Shown: positions 22,570 to 33,766 of the stretch, piece after piece
Layout of the letters: each line of letters starts with the position of its first letter
Numbering within the stretch: position 1 is the first letter of the stretch
Assembly: GCA_029465975.1 (NCBI GenBank)
Contig: CM055749.1
Span: 15,555,470-15,619,469 of the forward strand
Reading direction: 5' to 3'
DNA: 64,000 bases
DNA from: Dallia pectoralis
Taxonomy: Eukaryota > Chordata > Actinopteri > Esociformes > Umbridae
Position numbers and translations under genes: made by a program
The notes under the pieces: model-generated
What the model was told of the DNA's origin: nothing
The model's input: only the letters and a program-made list of their open reading frames with translations
The model's database searches: none

Positions 22570-23746
22570 AGTATAGTCACACAAATATAGTTACACACAT
22601 TTAGTTATACACATATAGTTATACACACAACACACATATAGTTATACACATATAGTTATACACACAACACACATATAGTTATACACATGTAGTTATACAC
22701 ACAACACACATATAGTTACACACATATAGTCACACACATATAGTCACACACATATAGTCACACACATATAGTCACACACATATAGTTATACACATGTAGT
22801 TATACACACAACACACATATAGTTACACACATATAGTTATATACACAACATACATATAGTTATACACATGTAGTTATACACATAACACACATATAGTTAC
22901 ACACATATAGTCACACACATATAGTTATACACACAACACACATATAGTTATACACATGTAGTTATACACACAACAAATATAGTTACACACATATAGTCAC
23001 ACACATATAGTCACACACATGTTGTCACACACATGTAGTCACACACATGTAGTCACACACATATAGTCACACACATATAGTCACACACATGTAGTCACAC
23101 ACATGTAGTCACACACATATAGTCACACACATATAGTCACACACATATAGTCACACACATATAGTCACACACATATAGTTATACACATGTAGTTATACAC
23201 ACAACACACATATAGTTACACACATACAGTTATATACACAACATACATATAGTTATACACATGTAGTTATATAACACACATATAGTTACACACATATTAT
23301 ACACATGTCACACACATTAGTCACACACATGTAGTCACACACATGTAGTCAGTTACACACATATAGTCACACACATATAGTCACACACATATAGTCACAC
23401 ACATATAGTCACACACATGTAGTCACACACATGTAGTCACACACATATAGTCACACACATATAGTCACACACATATAGTCACACACATGTAGTCACACAC
23501 ATATTGTCACACACATATAGTTATACACATGTAGTTATACACACAACACATATAGTCACACACATATAGTCACACACATATAGTCACACACACATATAGT
23601 CACACACATGTAGTTACATACATATAGTCACACACATGTAGTCACACACATGTTGTCACACACATATAGTCACACACACATAGTCACACACATAGTCACA
23701 CACATGTAGTCACACACATATAGTCACACACATATAGTTACACACA
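22570..23746. repeat. 14-bp CA/TA minisatellite, 1.2 kb
   Basis: The core tcacacacatatag is repeated with variants catgtag and ttatacacatgtag plus an inserted ttatacacacaacacac block. The blocks recur in the same order near 22610-22720, 22790-22890 and 23180-23280, giving a higher-order period of several units. Confidence 0.96.
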
Positions 23747-23886
23747 GTTGTATCCAAGGGTGGAGGGGTGTTTAGAACTCGGGGTCATTTAGGTGTCAGA
23801 GGTCAATGGAAGTTGATGTCAGATGAGACCAGGATATTGTATCCACCAGACTGCACAGAGCCGGTTGATTCAGTAGTGACATCTGG
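23747..23886. other. Short single-copy spacer
   Basis: No gene or motif recognised. Confidence 0.4.
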
Positions 23887-23897
23887 ACACACACACA

Positions 23898-23987
<90 letters not shown>
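23887..23987. repeat. (CA)n microsatellite
   Basis: About 50 CA units with one CTCA interruption near the start. Confidence 0.97.
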
Positions 23988-23991
<4 letters not shown>

Positions 23992-24094
23992 GACAAAGGC
24001 CCACAGAACAGGCTAATTTCCCAGTGACAGTGTTCTGTTTGGGCATGACTGGGATGAGCAGACAGAGAGACAGATGGTACAGGGCTGGCAGCAG

Positions 24095-24227
<133 letters not shown>

Positions 24228-24295
24228 CCTGTGTTTATACATTCTTGTGTCTATAAATGCATTTTCAAACAGCACTTTGTACTATACCTTGCAAC

Positions 24296-24302
24296 ACACA
24301 TG

Positions 24303-24347
<45 letters not shown>

Positions 24348-24405
24348 TCACACGGACATGCACACACACACGCACACACATACACAAACACACGCACATG
24401 CTTTA
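24296..24405. repeat. CA-rich tract with CG interruptions
   Basis: (CA)n broken by gcacacgcactcacacgg-type words. Confidence 0.9.
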
Positions 24406-25519
24406 ATACCATCACACAAATAGAAAATAAAGCTGACATTTTTTGCCATAGAACATGTTTCGTCTGACTATCGATGACTGTAATTATTATTGAAGTGAAT
24501 AAGGACAGGTTCTACTAGTCACTTCTTATGTACCGCGGACAGATTTCCTTCTGTTTTGGTTGTTCCTGTTGTTTAGCACTCCAGAGTGGGAGTTGCAATC
24601 TGTGTTTTGTTTTTTGCAGTGTTAGTTTGTGTGAGGTGTTCATGGGATGTGTGGCACAATCTGAACCTCCTTTAATATACTGACTGACTATACATTCAGG
24701 GCCGTACAGTACAATATCAACCCAGTAGTGACGTGGGCCGGGTGTATAGAGCATTATATGCATTCTGTATTCCGGTGTGATGCTGTTGTCTAGATGCCAG
24801 GGATGTGAGCAGAGCTTTCTAATGCCATATCACTCAGCTGTTTAATCAGTAGTGACACGTTGCAGGTGGCTGTGGACTGTGGGGTGTTACAGTTTTCCCA
24901 TGATGCAGATGGAGGCTGTGGCCTTCCTGTGGACTCTATGGTGTGTTACAGTGTACCCATGATGCACCTGGGGGAGGGTGTTTGTGTGTTTATGTTTGTG
25001 GAGATTGGACGTTGCTGGCGACTGTAATTGAAATAAATGAATGCCATGCTAGGCTGCCTGTGGCTGAAGCCTGTTAGCATGCTTGGTTGAGCCAGGACCA
25101 ACACCAACTCACTGACCCCATGGCGGAAGGCATCGGGGGGGGGGGGGCTTGGTAGAAGGACAGGTTGGTAAGGGCTTAAAGTGTCTACAGATATCAGCTG
25201 TCACTTTTCACGCCTGAGCACAACAAATGACCTGTATGTGCTACGTCTGCTGGATGTTTTGTGGGGTATTTGTGTGGTCTGGAAACACGTGCAGTGACAA
25301 AATACAGTTTCATGTACACCCTTCATCACTCATCATGGCACAGGTCACATCACAGAAGTCCAGTCTAATCAAAACATGCATTATTTTATTGTTGACTCTG
25401 GATACATCTTCCTGTCCAAAGTAGGCAAACAGGAAACACATAGATATATACAGAACCTTCCCTATATCGTCGATGGAAGGATGATATAATTACGGTTTGT
25501 GTCGGTCTCCTACCCCCAG
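24406..25519. other. Single-copy sequence
   Basis: Unique, with a G10-plus run near 25136-25147. No gene is supported. Confidence 0.45.
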
Positions 25520-25612
25520 AACTACCCAGTCTACATCAGCCAGGTTCTGAAACTGCAGCACACTAAGTACCATGAGATGACGGAAACGTTCCACAGCTGC
25601 CGTTTGAAACCT
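25520..25612 (+). other. Candidate exon (weak)
   Basis: A pyrimidine-rich acceptor (ggtctcctacccccag, ending 25519) is followed by an open frame starting NYPVYISQVLKLQHTKYHEM, with ordinary protein-like composition in otherwise AT-rich sequence. No good donor is visible (the candidate GTs near 25606 and 25619 are poor) and I do not recognise the protein. The frame runs on to a stop near 25655. It may equally be conserved non-coding DNA or chance. Confidence 0.2.
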
Positions 25613-25691
25613 CATTGGGTTCTAAACATTAATATGGAGGGGAGACTTAATATTTAGGATGAACTTATGGAGTAGGAAAAAAGATCAAAAA

Positions 25692-26036
25692 GGGGAATAG
25701 AAGTTGAGAGCTGAAGAGGAGAACAAGAGGAGGAATAGAAGTGGAGAGAGATGAAGAGGAGATAGAGGAGGAATAGAAGTGGAGAGAGATGAAGAGGAGA
25801 TAGAGGAGGAATAGAAGTGGAGAGAGATGAAGAGGAGATAGAGGAGGAATAGAAGTGGAGAGAGATGAAGAGGAGATAGAGGAGGAATAGAAGTGGAGAG
25901 AGATGAAGAGGAGATAGAGGAGGAATAGAAGTGGAGAGAGATGAAGAGGAGATAGAGGAGGAATAGAAGTGGAGAGAGATGAAGAGGAGATAGAGGAGGA
26001 ATAGAAGTGGAGAGAGATGAAGAGGAGACAGAGGAA
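25692..26036. repeat. 38-bp purine-rich minisatellite
   Basis: About nine copies of a unit starting gatagaggaggaatagaagt, with a 38 bp step (for example 25761 and 25799). It is wholly purine-biased on the plus strand and unrelated in sequence to the other 38-bp array at 11-13.5 kb. Confidence 0.95.
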
Positions 26037-26277
26037 GGGAGGGCTGTTACTCAGGAGTGCTATGAGTGGTGTGAATGTTCTTTGAACAGATTTGGACCCA
26101 ACACCCAGAACCCCCCAAGAGCTTTAAACATGCCTTGGGACTTCTCCCTTAATCCTCTCTCTGTTCCAGGTAAACAGCTTTCTCCCTATAAACGCATCTC
26201 TCTCCAGTCTGTCTTCAGCAGCCTTCAAAGGCCCTGTGATGCATTCAACTGGGCTGGGTTGTGATGCGCGTGTATGT

Positions 26278-26278
26278 A

Positions 26279-26337
<59 letters not shown>

Positions 26338-26365
26338 AGGTGTGTGTGGAGGTGTGTGTGGAGTT
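26278..26365. repeat. (TG)n plus gtggagg repeats
   Basis: A TG tract to 26336, then three copies of gtgtgtggag. Confidence 0.95.
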
Positions 26366-26490
26366 CCAGGTAATTCTGCTTCCTGATGCGTCAATCCTGG
26401 CCCGTAATTGGATGGAATTACCTTTGTATTGTTTGATGATCTGTGTTTGATGAGATGCAAATCAAGCATTAGGATGTTGTGATATCTCAC
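26366..26490. promoter_or_regulatory. Conserved-looking island with octamer and SOX-like sites
   Basis: Contains GTAATTGG (26404-26411), CCTTTGT (26421-26427, SOX/TCF-like), ATTGTTT and ATGCAAAT (26455-26462). The motifs are direct reads; enhancer function is an inference. Confidence 0.3.
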
Positions 26491-27639
26491 CATCTGTCTG
26501 GTTGTCTCTTCCTCTCTGTGAGCTGGCCTTATGTCCTCCCATCTCCACATCGTCCTACCTGTCTCCTATAATTTTTTCCTGTTTTATAACTGTTTTCCTG
26601 TTTTCATTGACACCACGTTTCCATTTCTTATCCACTAGCTTCTCACAGTCGTTTTCCGTCTGGTCCCCAGGCTGGTCAAATCCACCCACCTGGCCATACA
26701 TTTGACTTGCTCTAACGACTGAAATACCTGGGTTCCACCACAGTACCATTATCGATCAGTAGATGTAGATGATCGGTATAATGAGTAGATGTATCTTCAG
26801 TCTTCAGTCTCAGCTACTCTCTCGGCTGCACAGTTGAACTCAGAGTTCCTCTGTTTACATTTCATCACAGGCACTTAAACACTGCCACACTGTCCCTCTC
26901 TCCTTCGTCATCCCGATCCTCTCTGTCCCCCTCCCTTTCTCTTCTACTCGCGTCTTTAATCTCTCCCTCCTTTTGTTTTCTTTTCTCCCTCCACTCCATT
27001 TAACTATTAGGTCTGCACTCTCATCTGCATAAGCTTGTGTATGTGGTTGATTTCACTGGTCAGCTAGCCCCTCATGTTTATTAAATAAGATCTGGGTTGT
27101 TTTGTCCGTCTTTAGTCTGTCCTGTTCCCTCTCTCTCTATCTCTTTCTCTCCCCTCTACATCTCTCGTTTATTGTCCTCTGTTTTGCCCTCACTCTATCC
27201 GTCTTTTTTCAGTCATTCTCTGCGCTATGTTTTGCCTAATTCCGTCTCAATTGCTACTTCTTTCACTTGCTTTTTGGCCTTTATTCCACCTCCTTCCTCT
27301 TCTCTCTCCCCCAGTTTCTCTCTGTTTCTACACGATTCACTCTCCTTCTCCACCCCGTCCTCTTGTCTTCAGCTGAGGTATTAAAAGCTGTTCCTGTCTG
27401 CTGTCACTCTTCATATTGTCACTCTTCATATTGGGTGTTGCGCTGAATGTCTTCCCTCTGTCCCTGTGTGGGGGCCTCTGAATGCCTTGGTGCCCCCCCT
27501 GTCTCTCTCACTCTCTTTTTCTCTCTCTGAGGGCCCCACTCAGAATGGAAATGAAGAGACTCTGTAATGAGTTGCAGTCAGGCAGGGTTCCCGACCCCGG
27601 CCCCGGCCCCGTCAGCCAGCTAAGAGGAGACAATCAGAG
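26491..27639. other. Single-copy, pyrimidine-leaning sequence
   Basis: C/T-rich stretches at 26880-27000 and 27110-27370 give Ser/Leu/Phe frames without motif. No gene is supported. Confidence 0.45.
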
Positions 27640-27718
27640 AGAGAGAGAATCAGAGAGAGATGGAGTGAGAGAAATGGAGTGAGAGAAATGGAGTGAGAGA
27701 AATGGAGTGAGAGAGACA
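27640..27718. repeat. 14-bp purine repeat (gagagaaatggagt)
   Basis: Four to five copies. Confidence 0.93.
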
Positions 27719-27841
27719 TGGGGAAGAAATAGAAAAAGTATATGTAGAATTGTAAATTGTTTTTACTACTCCTCTTTAGTGACTGGTTGCAAAGTGTCTG
27801 CGATGTGAAGCTGGCCCGTAAGATCATCTGAATGGGAACAC

Positions 27842-27847
27842 TGTGTG

Positions 27848-27938
<91 letters not shown>
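27842..27938. repeat. (TG)n microsatellite
   Basis: About 48 TG units with one TGCG near the start. Confidence 0.97.
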
Positions 27939-27944
<6 letters not shown>

Positions 27945-28528
27945 TTGTATTACCTCCATTTTGAATATAGCGATTTCAGCAATGATGCTGATCGAGGCTT
28001 TGATGAAGAGGCGCCCAGCCCTTCCTCCACCAGTATCATAACCATTATCATTCTGTCCTGTCTTCATCACTGTATCGCTGTCTGCGTGTGAAATGCTAAT
28101 TCCTGTCAGATGTAAAGCACTAACCTGTCAGCGCTCCTTGCTGCGGTAGCATCAGGCAGGCAAGGCTTGAACAGTCACGGCTTTAGACTAATGACATGTC
28201 TCAGGGAATAAGTGTGTGTGTCTCTCAGATGCACACCGTGGTGGAGCAGGACGAGGGTTTTACCGCTACATGACTCACACTAAGGGTTATTTACACACGG
28301 TTTCCCTCTGAAAGTATTCCATGTGTATTCCATCGTGCTGCCATGCTAACCATGCTAACTCAGTTAGCACCTGAGTAGCAAAGTAGTTAAGCTGAGTTGT
28401 TTAGCACTGCAAAGTGGTCTTTCTGTGTAGCCTCCGGGCAGAAACTGCATAGGTGGAGCAGTATCTAGTTGTTCATCCTATCCTGATGCTCTATCAGTCA
28501 GAGTATTGAGGAGAAGAAGAACGGTTTT
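27939..28528. other. Single-copy sequence
   Basis: Positions 27945-28060 look conserved (mixed composition, directly abutting the TG tract). No coding assignment. Confidence 0.4.
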
Positions 28529-28772
28529 GGGTTTGGTTCAGTTTACATCTGCCTCCTTTTCTCCTCACTGAGTCAGTCATGGTTTGGTTCAGTTTACATT
28601 AACCTCCTTTTCTCCTCACTGAGTCAGTCATGGTTTGGTTCAGTTTACATCTGCCTCATTTTCTCCTCACTGAGTCAGTCATGGTTTGGTTCAGTTTACA
28701 TCAACCTCCTTTTCTCCTCACTGAGTCAGTCATGGTTTGGTTCAGTTTACATCACCCTCCTTTTCTCCTCAC
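28529..28772. repeat. 51-bp tandem repeat
   Basis: Nearly five copies of a unit containing catggtttggttcagtttac and ctccttttctcctcactgag, with a 51 bp step (for example 28571 and 28622). It lies just beyond the 3' side of the minus-strand retroelement-like frame. Confidence 0.93.
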
Positions 28773-29072
28773 TGGCGTAGCTGAGGCCATCTCGGGCGTA
28801 GCTGAGGCCATCTCGGGCGTAGCTGAGGCCATCTCGGGCGTAGCTGAGGCCATCTCGGGCGTAGCTGAGGCCATCACGGGCGTAGCTGAGGCCATCTCGG
28901 GCGCTGGCGTAGCTGAGGCCATCTCGGGCGCTGGCGTAGCGGCGGCGGCCATTTCGGGCGCTGGCGTGGCGGCGGCGGCCATCTCGGGCGCTGGCGTGGC
29001 GGCGGCGGCCATCTCGGGCGCTGGCGTGGCGGCGGCGGCCATCTCGGCGCTGGCGTGGCGGCGGCGATTTCT
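28773..29072. repeat. 21/30-bp CpG-rich minisatellite
   Basis: Six copies of gcgtagctgaggccatctcg(g) (21 bp) pass into 30-bp copies in which gctggcgtggcggcggcgg is inserted. On the minus strand it encodes the Pro/Arg-rich or Ala-Thr-Pro-rich tail of the adjoining open frame, according to frame. Confidence 0.94.
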
Positions 29073-29596
29073 GGCGTCAGATCTTGAAAGTCCAGCCATG
29101 CCCTCCACCACGCCCTAATCACAGCCGGGGGCTGCTGATGTAAACCCTCCGGGGATTTCTCTGTCCCAGAGGTAGGTGGCCGAAATGGGTCCTCATCCAG
29201 CTGGAGCTGGGATGTTGGCTGTAGCTCCAGGGCTCTTGCTGGCCCTGGCTGCAGCCCCAGAACAGTGGGCGGCGTCTTCTGCCCGCCCCAGCCGACGTCC
29301 GATGTTGCGGGGACTAGTCGACTGAGGACGGGATCCCATAGCAGGGCGTCTTCCAGAGAGTCCTCATCCACTCGCTCGTAGACCGCCTCATCATCCGAGG
29401 AGAGGGAGTCGGACCCCCAATCACCCTGCCAGGTGTAGCGCTGCTCCTGCTGCTCCGTGGGTTGACGGTGAGCTTCATACCTCGGAGCGCTATAGCTTGC
29501 CCCTCCGAGGAATCCACTCACCGCCCGGCTCTGCGGGCTTCTTGGGTGGCTTATCATTCTGTTACGGATGGAGCGGCGTAGTGCGGTGAAAGCCAT
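28874..29596 (-). CDS. Retroelement-like open frame, 240 codons, function unknown
   Basis: The ATG is at 29596, just after an LTR-like leader. Residues 1-30 are basic (begins MAFTALRRSIRNRM). About residues 66-95 are acidic (SSDDEAVYERVDEDSLEDAL). A Trp-rich segment (AWWRAWLDF, about 164-172) follows, and from about 178 on the protein is a Pro/Arg tail made by the 30-bp repeat. No zinc knuckle, protease, reverse transcriptase or integrase motif is visible. A strong splice-donor-like GTGAGT occurs in the minus strand at 29521-29516, so the true transcript may leave this frame early. I infer a gag-like or accessory frame of a non-autonomous element, because TE frames in fish often carry EMAATP-type repeats. 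I do not recognise the family. A host gene with a repeat-rich exon is the alternative. Confidence 0.45.
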   Translation of the reverse strand: MAFTALRRSIRNRMISHPRSPQSRAVSGFLGGASYSAPRYEAHRQPTEQQEQRYTWQGDWGSDSLSSDDEAVYERVDEDSLEDALLWDPVLSRLVPATSDVGWGGQKTPPTVLGLQPGPARALELQPTSQLQLDEDPFRPPTSGTEKSPEGLHQQPPAVIRAWWRAWLDFQDLTPEIAAATPAPRWPPPPRQRPRWPPPPRQRPRWPPPPRQRPKWPPPLRQRPRWPQLRQRPRWPQLRP

Positions 29597-29940
29597 GTGC
29601 AGAGTCTTAGATCCGTTTCGATTATGTTTATTAACAACAACAGAACATAAAACAAACCGAGTACGGCGGAAAAAGGACTAACTGGTGCAAACTGCAAATG
29701 ATAGTGCGCGTATAGCGTCTTATAATAAAACATTCACACAACAAGTTTGTCCCCAGATAACACTCACCTCTAACCAATGTGACGTAGAAACAAACAATGA
29801 TATGCACCGAGGTGACTTCCTAGAAAACCTTTATAGCCCGAACTAATGACAACATTACACCCAGCTGTGAACTAGAAACCAGGAAGTGGACCACCCGAAA
29901 CCAGACGGTGCAGTACCCAACAATCACCACACGTTACATT
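29597..29940 (-). promoter_or_regulatory. LTR-like leader upstream of the minus-strand frame
   Basis: Read on the minus strand it begins TGTAACGTG (29938), has a TATA-like CTATAAAGG (29836-29828), then AATAAA (29632-29627), and ends CTGCACATGG at the start codon of the 240-codon frame. TATA followed by AATAAA within about 200 bp is typical of an LTR. A second copy and a classical primer-binding site were not found, so the label is provisional. Confidence 0.4.
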
Positions 29941-30084
29941 GGCTGGGGTTGTAAGAAGCTAACACTCCCTGCTAATTGCTAATATATGCCCCAGGGATTA
30001 GCTGAACAGAAACAGCTGTGCTAGAAGGACAGCAATCACCAGAACACAGGAAGTGCACCCCACTAAACTCCTTGTGTGCAACAA
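29941..30084. other. Spacer between the two mobile-element remains
   Basis: Unique sequence with no frame supported. Confidence 0.4.
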
Positions 30085-30575
30085 AACTCACCACACTCAT
30101 ATCACTGAATCCAAGAGGCTCTTGTGCTTTTGTCTTTAAAACGCAGATAGCGCATGATTTCTCAGAATTTTTGTCTAGACGTTGTCTCTTTGAAAATCAA
30201 TTTCCCCCAATCAGCAGACCAAAGGTCTCCTAGAATCATGCTTTTGCCACCAGTAATACCTCTTACATAATGCCAGCCTATGAAAGCTTTTAATTCCTCA
30301 TTTGTCAGTAGAAACCTTTCCGCTCTGCTTCAGCTAGAGTGTAGGTTCCAATTTTTTCCAACATGTCTGTGTCAATCAAACACGGGAAACTGCTCAAAGG
30401 ACTTGTAATTTTTTCCATGGCATATGGAGTGGGTCCTCTGGGTTCTCTCATGAAATGCATTGTTGAATTTTTCCTTGCGGGTTTCCAGCAGATTGTTGAA
30501 CCCATACTGTGCCATCTCCTCCAGACTCTTCCACTGAGTAACAAGTAGACTCCATTTCAGACTCAGACTCTAAAT
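30085..30575 (-). pseudogene. piggyBac-like transposase relic
   Basis: Three consecutive minus-strand frames give pieces of one PGBD/piggyBac-type protein: an acidic start (SESEMES, near 30565) and GDGTVWVQQ (near 30510); then REPRGPTPYA and CLIDTDMLEKI (30440-30340); then ELKAFIGWHYVRG, LWSADWG and, after an in-frame stop near 30172, EIMRYLRFKDKSTRA. The order and spacing match the N-terminal half of the DDE_Tnp_1_7 family as I remember it. Frameshifts fall near 30490 and 30303. The catalytic Asp region is absent, since similarity fades below about 30085. The copy is dead. Intact members cut and paste at TTAA. Confidence 0.78.
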
Positions 30576-31176
30576 ACGATTAAATGTGAATGACATCTTC
30601 GACGCGATTTAGTGTAAATAATAATAATAATCAGAATACAAATATGCATATAGGATAGAACACGGACAGGGGGGAGAGACAAGGGACAAAACGAGCGTGG
30701 AAAACTCAAAATGAGATACAAAGATCGCTACGTTTCCCTAGTCACTCACTCCTGGCACCTGTAAACACACACACACACACACCCTACCCTACACCCAGAT
30801 AATTACGTGGAACATAACACACCCACTCTCTAAAGAACAAACCCACCTCATTTGTGACACAATTGAACAGAAAATGTAACCACAGGACAGAGCATTGGCT
30901 GTAACATTTTCCGAACCTTACTTATGCAGAATTTCTAGGTACACCACCTAATACACTGTATTTTATGTGTGTAAGTATAACATACATTTTTCACCATGTG
31001 CGCGTCACATGAATGAAATACTTTAGACAGTTGGAGTTGACAGTGGCACAACACAAATCATTTTTGGTTGAACTCATTTTAAACATTTATTATAAAGTCC
31101 ATTACAAATGTGTTTTTATAATGGAAAATTGTACATTTCCTAAAATATGTTGAGATTTTGTTTTAATTAAATAAAT
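30576..31176. other. Single-copy sequence with short CA run
   Basis: An AATAAT run is at 30618-30630 and a CA run at 30764-30781. It is probably partly old transposon flank; no gene. Confidence 0.45.
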
Positions 31177-31636
31177 GAGTGTGGTAACATGAGTGTGGTA
31201 CTATGAGTGTGGTAATATGAGTGTGGTAATATGAGTGTGGTAACATGAGTGTGGTAATATGAGTGTGGTAACATGAGTGTGGTAATATGAGTGTGGTAAC
31301 ATGAGTCTGGTAACATGAGTGTGGTAATATGAGTGTGGTAATATGAGTGTGGTAATATGTGTGTGGTAATATGAGTGTGGTAATATGAGTGTGGTAACAT
31401 GAGTGTGGTAATATGAGTGTGGTAACATGAGTGTGGTAACATGAGTGTGGTAATATGAGTGTGGTAATATGAGTGTGGTAATATGAGTGTGGTAACATGA
31501 GTGTGGTAACATGAGTGTGGTAATATGAGTGTGGTAATATGAGTGTGGTAACATGAGTGTGGTAACATGAGTGTGGTAATATGAGTGTGGTAATATGAGT
31601 GTGGTAACATGAGTGTGGTAACATGAGTGTGGTACT
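31177..31636. repeat. 14-bp minisatellite (gagtgtggtaatat)
   Basis: About 33 copies, mainly of two types, ...ggtaacat and ...ggtaatat, interleaved irregularly. Minus-strand Thr-His-Ile-Thr-Thr-Leu frames are artefacts. Confidence 0.97.
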
Positions 31637-31917
31637 CCATCTACTGGTCATTGTGTGTCATTGTGTGTCAGCAACACCCTCCCATTGAAAACATGCATGG
31701 GTCAGATGACACACCACGGTGAAACAAGTAGGTGTCATTGCCGCTGCGCTTCTGTTGAATTGATGTCATTTAACAGGCACTATTGTCTATGACTTGGGTG
31801 GTACATGCATTTCCATATCTTTAATGCATTGAAGTATGATGAGATCGGACAGCTCTGTGAAGCCAGTACAGATGACTTGAGGAGGTAGTGTAGTGCCTCC
31901 TGCATCTACTGGTTCAT

Positions 31918-31918
<1 letters not shown>
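31637..31918. other. Single-copy gap
   Basis: No gene or clear motif. Confidence 0.4.

Positions 31919-31998
<80 letters not shown>
31919..31998. repeat. (GT)n microsatellite
   Basis: 40 GT units. Confidence 0.97.
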
Positions 31999-31999
<1 letters not shown>

Positions 32000-32078
32000 G
32001 GGGCTTCTGTACATTATGTCAGCCGGTCTGTGCATTGGCAAATGCCTTTCGGGGCTTAAAGCCCAGAAATGGAGTGAG

Positions 32079-32365
32079 TATGTATGTGAGAGTGTGTGTG
32101 CCAGTGTATGTGAGAGTGTGTGTGCCAGTGTATGTGAGAGTGTGTGCCAGTGTGTGTGAGAGTGTGTGTGCCAGTGTATGTGAGAGTGTGTGTGCCAGTG
32201 TGTGTGAGAGTGTGTGTTCCATTATAAGTGAGAGTGTGTGTGAGTGTGCCATTGTATGTGAGAGTGTGTGAACCAGTGTTTTTTTACAGTTTGTGTGTGA
32301 GTGTGCCAATTTGTTTGTAAGAGTGTGTGTGCCAGTGTTTGTGAGAGTGTGTGTGAGTGTGTTTG
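32079..32365. repeat. 24-bp TG-rich minisatellite
   Basis: About ten copies of gtatgtgagagtgtgtgtgc(cagt) with variants of the last word (attataag, aatttgtttg). Confidence 0.92.
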
Positions 32366-32469
32366 TGAAGTATTATGGCTGACTCTACATGACCTCTGAC
32401 CCTGCTGGGCAGCACATGCCCGCCTCTGTTTCTCCTCATACTGATTAGAGGGTCACAACACACACACAA

Positions 32470-32695
32470 AGTCGCACAGACACAGTCTCACAGACACAGT
32501 CTCACAGACACAGTCTCACAGACACAGTCTCACACACACAGTCTCACACACACAGTCTCACACACACAGTCTCACACACACAGTCTCACACACACACAGT
32601 CTCACACACACAGTCTCACACACACAGTCTCACACACACAGTCTCACACACACACAGTCTCACACACACACGCACAGTCTCACACACACAGTGCA
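32470..32695. repeat. 14-bp CA-rich minisatellite (agtctcacacacac)
   Basis: About 16 copies; the first ones read agtctcacagacac. Confidence 0.95.
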
Positions 32696-32814
32696 GTCAG
32701 CACAATGCAGAAGGAGAAAGAGGACATTCACTGCTGCCTGAGGAAGAATTGGTAGCGAATAGTGTAGCAATGGCAGACCAGCAGAGACATATATATTATA
32801 GATGTGGGTTATGG

Positions 32815-33005
32815 AGGAATGAAGATGGATAGATGGAGATTTTGAGAGAGAGACAGAGAGAGAGGGAGAATAGAACGATAGGAAGAGAGAACAGAAAAAA
32901 GGGAGAGGGAGAAACACAATAAGTGAATAAAAGGAGTTGTGGTTAAGCAGACATCAAGTTACAAATTGTAAAGATGAAAAAGAATGGATTAAGAGAGAGA
33001 GATAA
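32815..33005. repeat. GA-rich tract
   Basis: Degenerate purine sequence without fixed period. Confidence 0.75.
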
Positions 33006-33185
33006 AAAGGCCAGGGGTCCCCCTGTTATGTTGGCCTACCCCCCTCCCTTTCTCTCCTCTTCTAGTCCCACTTTTCTCCTCCTATCCTCTTGGCTCTCTG
33101 TCAGACTGATTCGTTCAGCAGTTATTTATTTTTGGTGGGAGCATGCCCTCCATCTTTATGAGGTAATAAAACGTTGAAGGAATCG
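33006..33185. other. Single-copy island
   Basis: Ends in a conserved-looking stretch (33108-33178) containing CAGTTATTTATTTTTGG and TTTATGAGGTAATAAAAC. No gene. Confidence 0.4.
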
Positions 33186-33445
33186 GAGGGTGGAGGAGGA
33201 ACATTAATGGAGGGATGGGGTTTAAGAGGAGGAGTGGAGGAGGAACATTAAAGGAGAGATGGTGTTTAAGAGGAGGTGTGGAGGAGGAACATTAAAGGAG
33301 AGATGGTGTTTAAGAGGAGGGGTGGAGGAGGAACATTAAAGGAGAGATGGTGTTTAAGAGGAGGTGTGGAGGAGGAACATTAAAGGAGAGATGGTGTTTA
33401 AGAGGAGGGGTGGAGGAGGAACACGATGGTGTTTAAGAGGAGGAG
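33186..33445. repeat. 44-bp purine-rich minisatellite
   Basis: Six copies of a unit with ggaggaggaacattaaagga and gagatggtgtttaagaggag, 44 bp apart (33241 and 33285). Confidence 0.94.
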
Positions 33446-33514
33446 TTTTAATGTGAGGGGCTGGAACACCGGAGACCATTTTCTGGCATTTGACTAAGCC
33501 CTAAGGAGACACTC

Positions 33515-33550
<36 letters not shown>

Positions 33551-33735
33551 ACTGACCCATGTAATGAGACAATGTGTGTGTGTGTGTGTGTGCTGCATAC
33601 ATAACGAATGCCCTGTCTGTCTGTTTGTCTGACTCCCTGTCCATCTACCTGCCATACTTTGTGTCTGCCTGCCTGCATCTCTCCAGGCTCCTGCCGAGAA
33701 CCAGACCGCCCCAAGGAATTCCCACCTAACATCTC

Positions 33736-33766
<31 letters not shown>

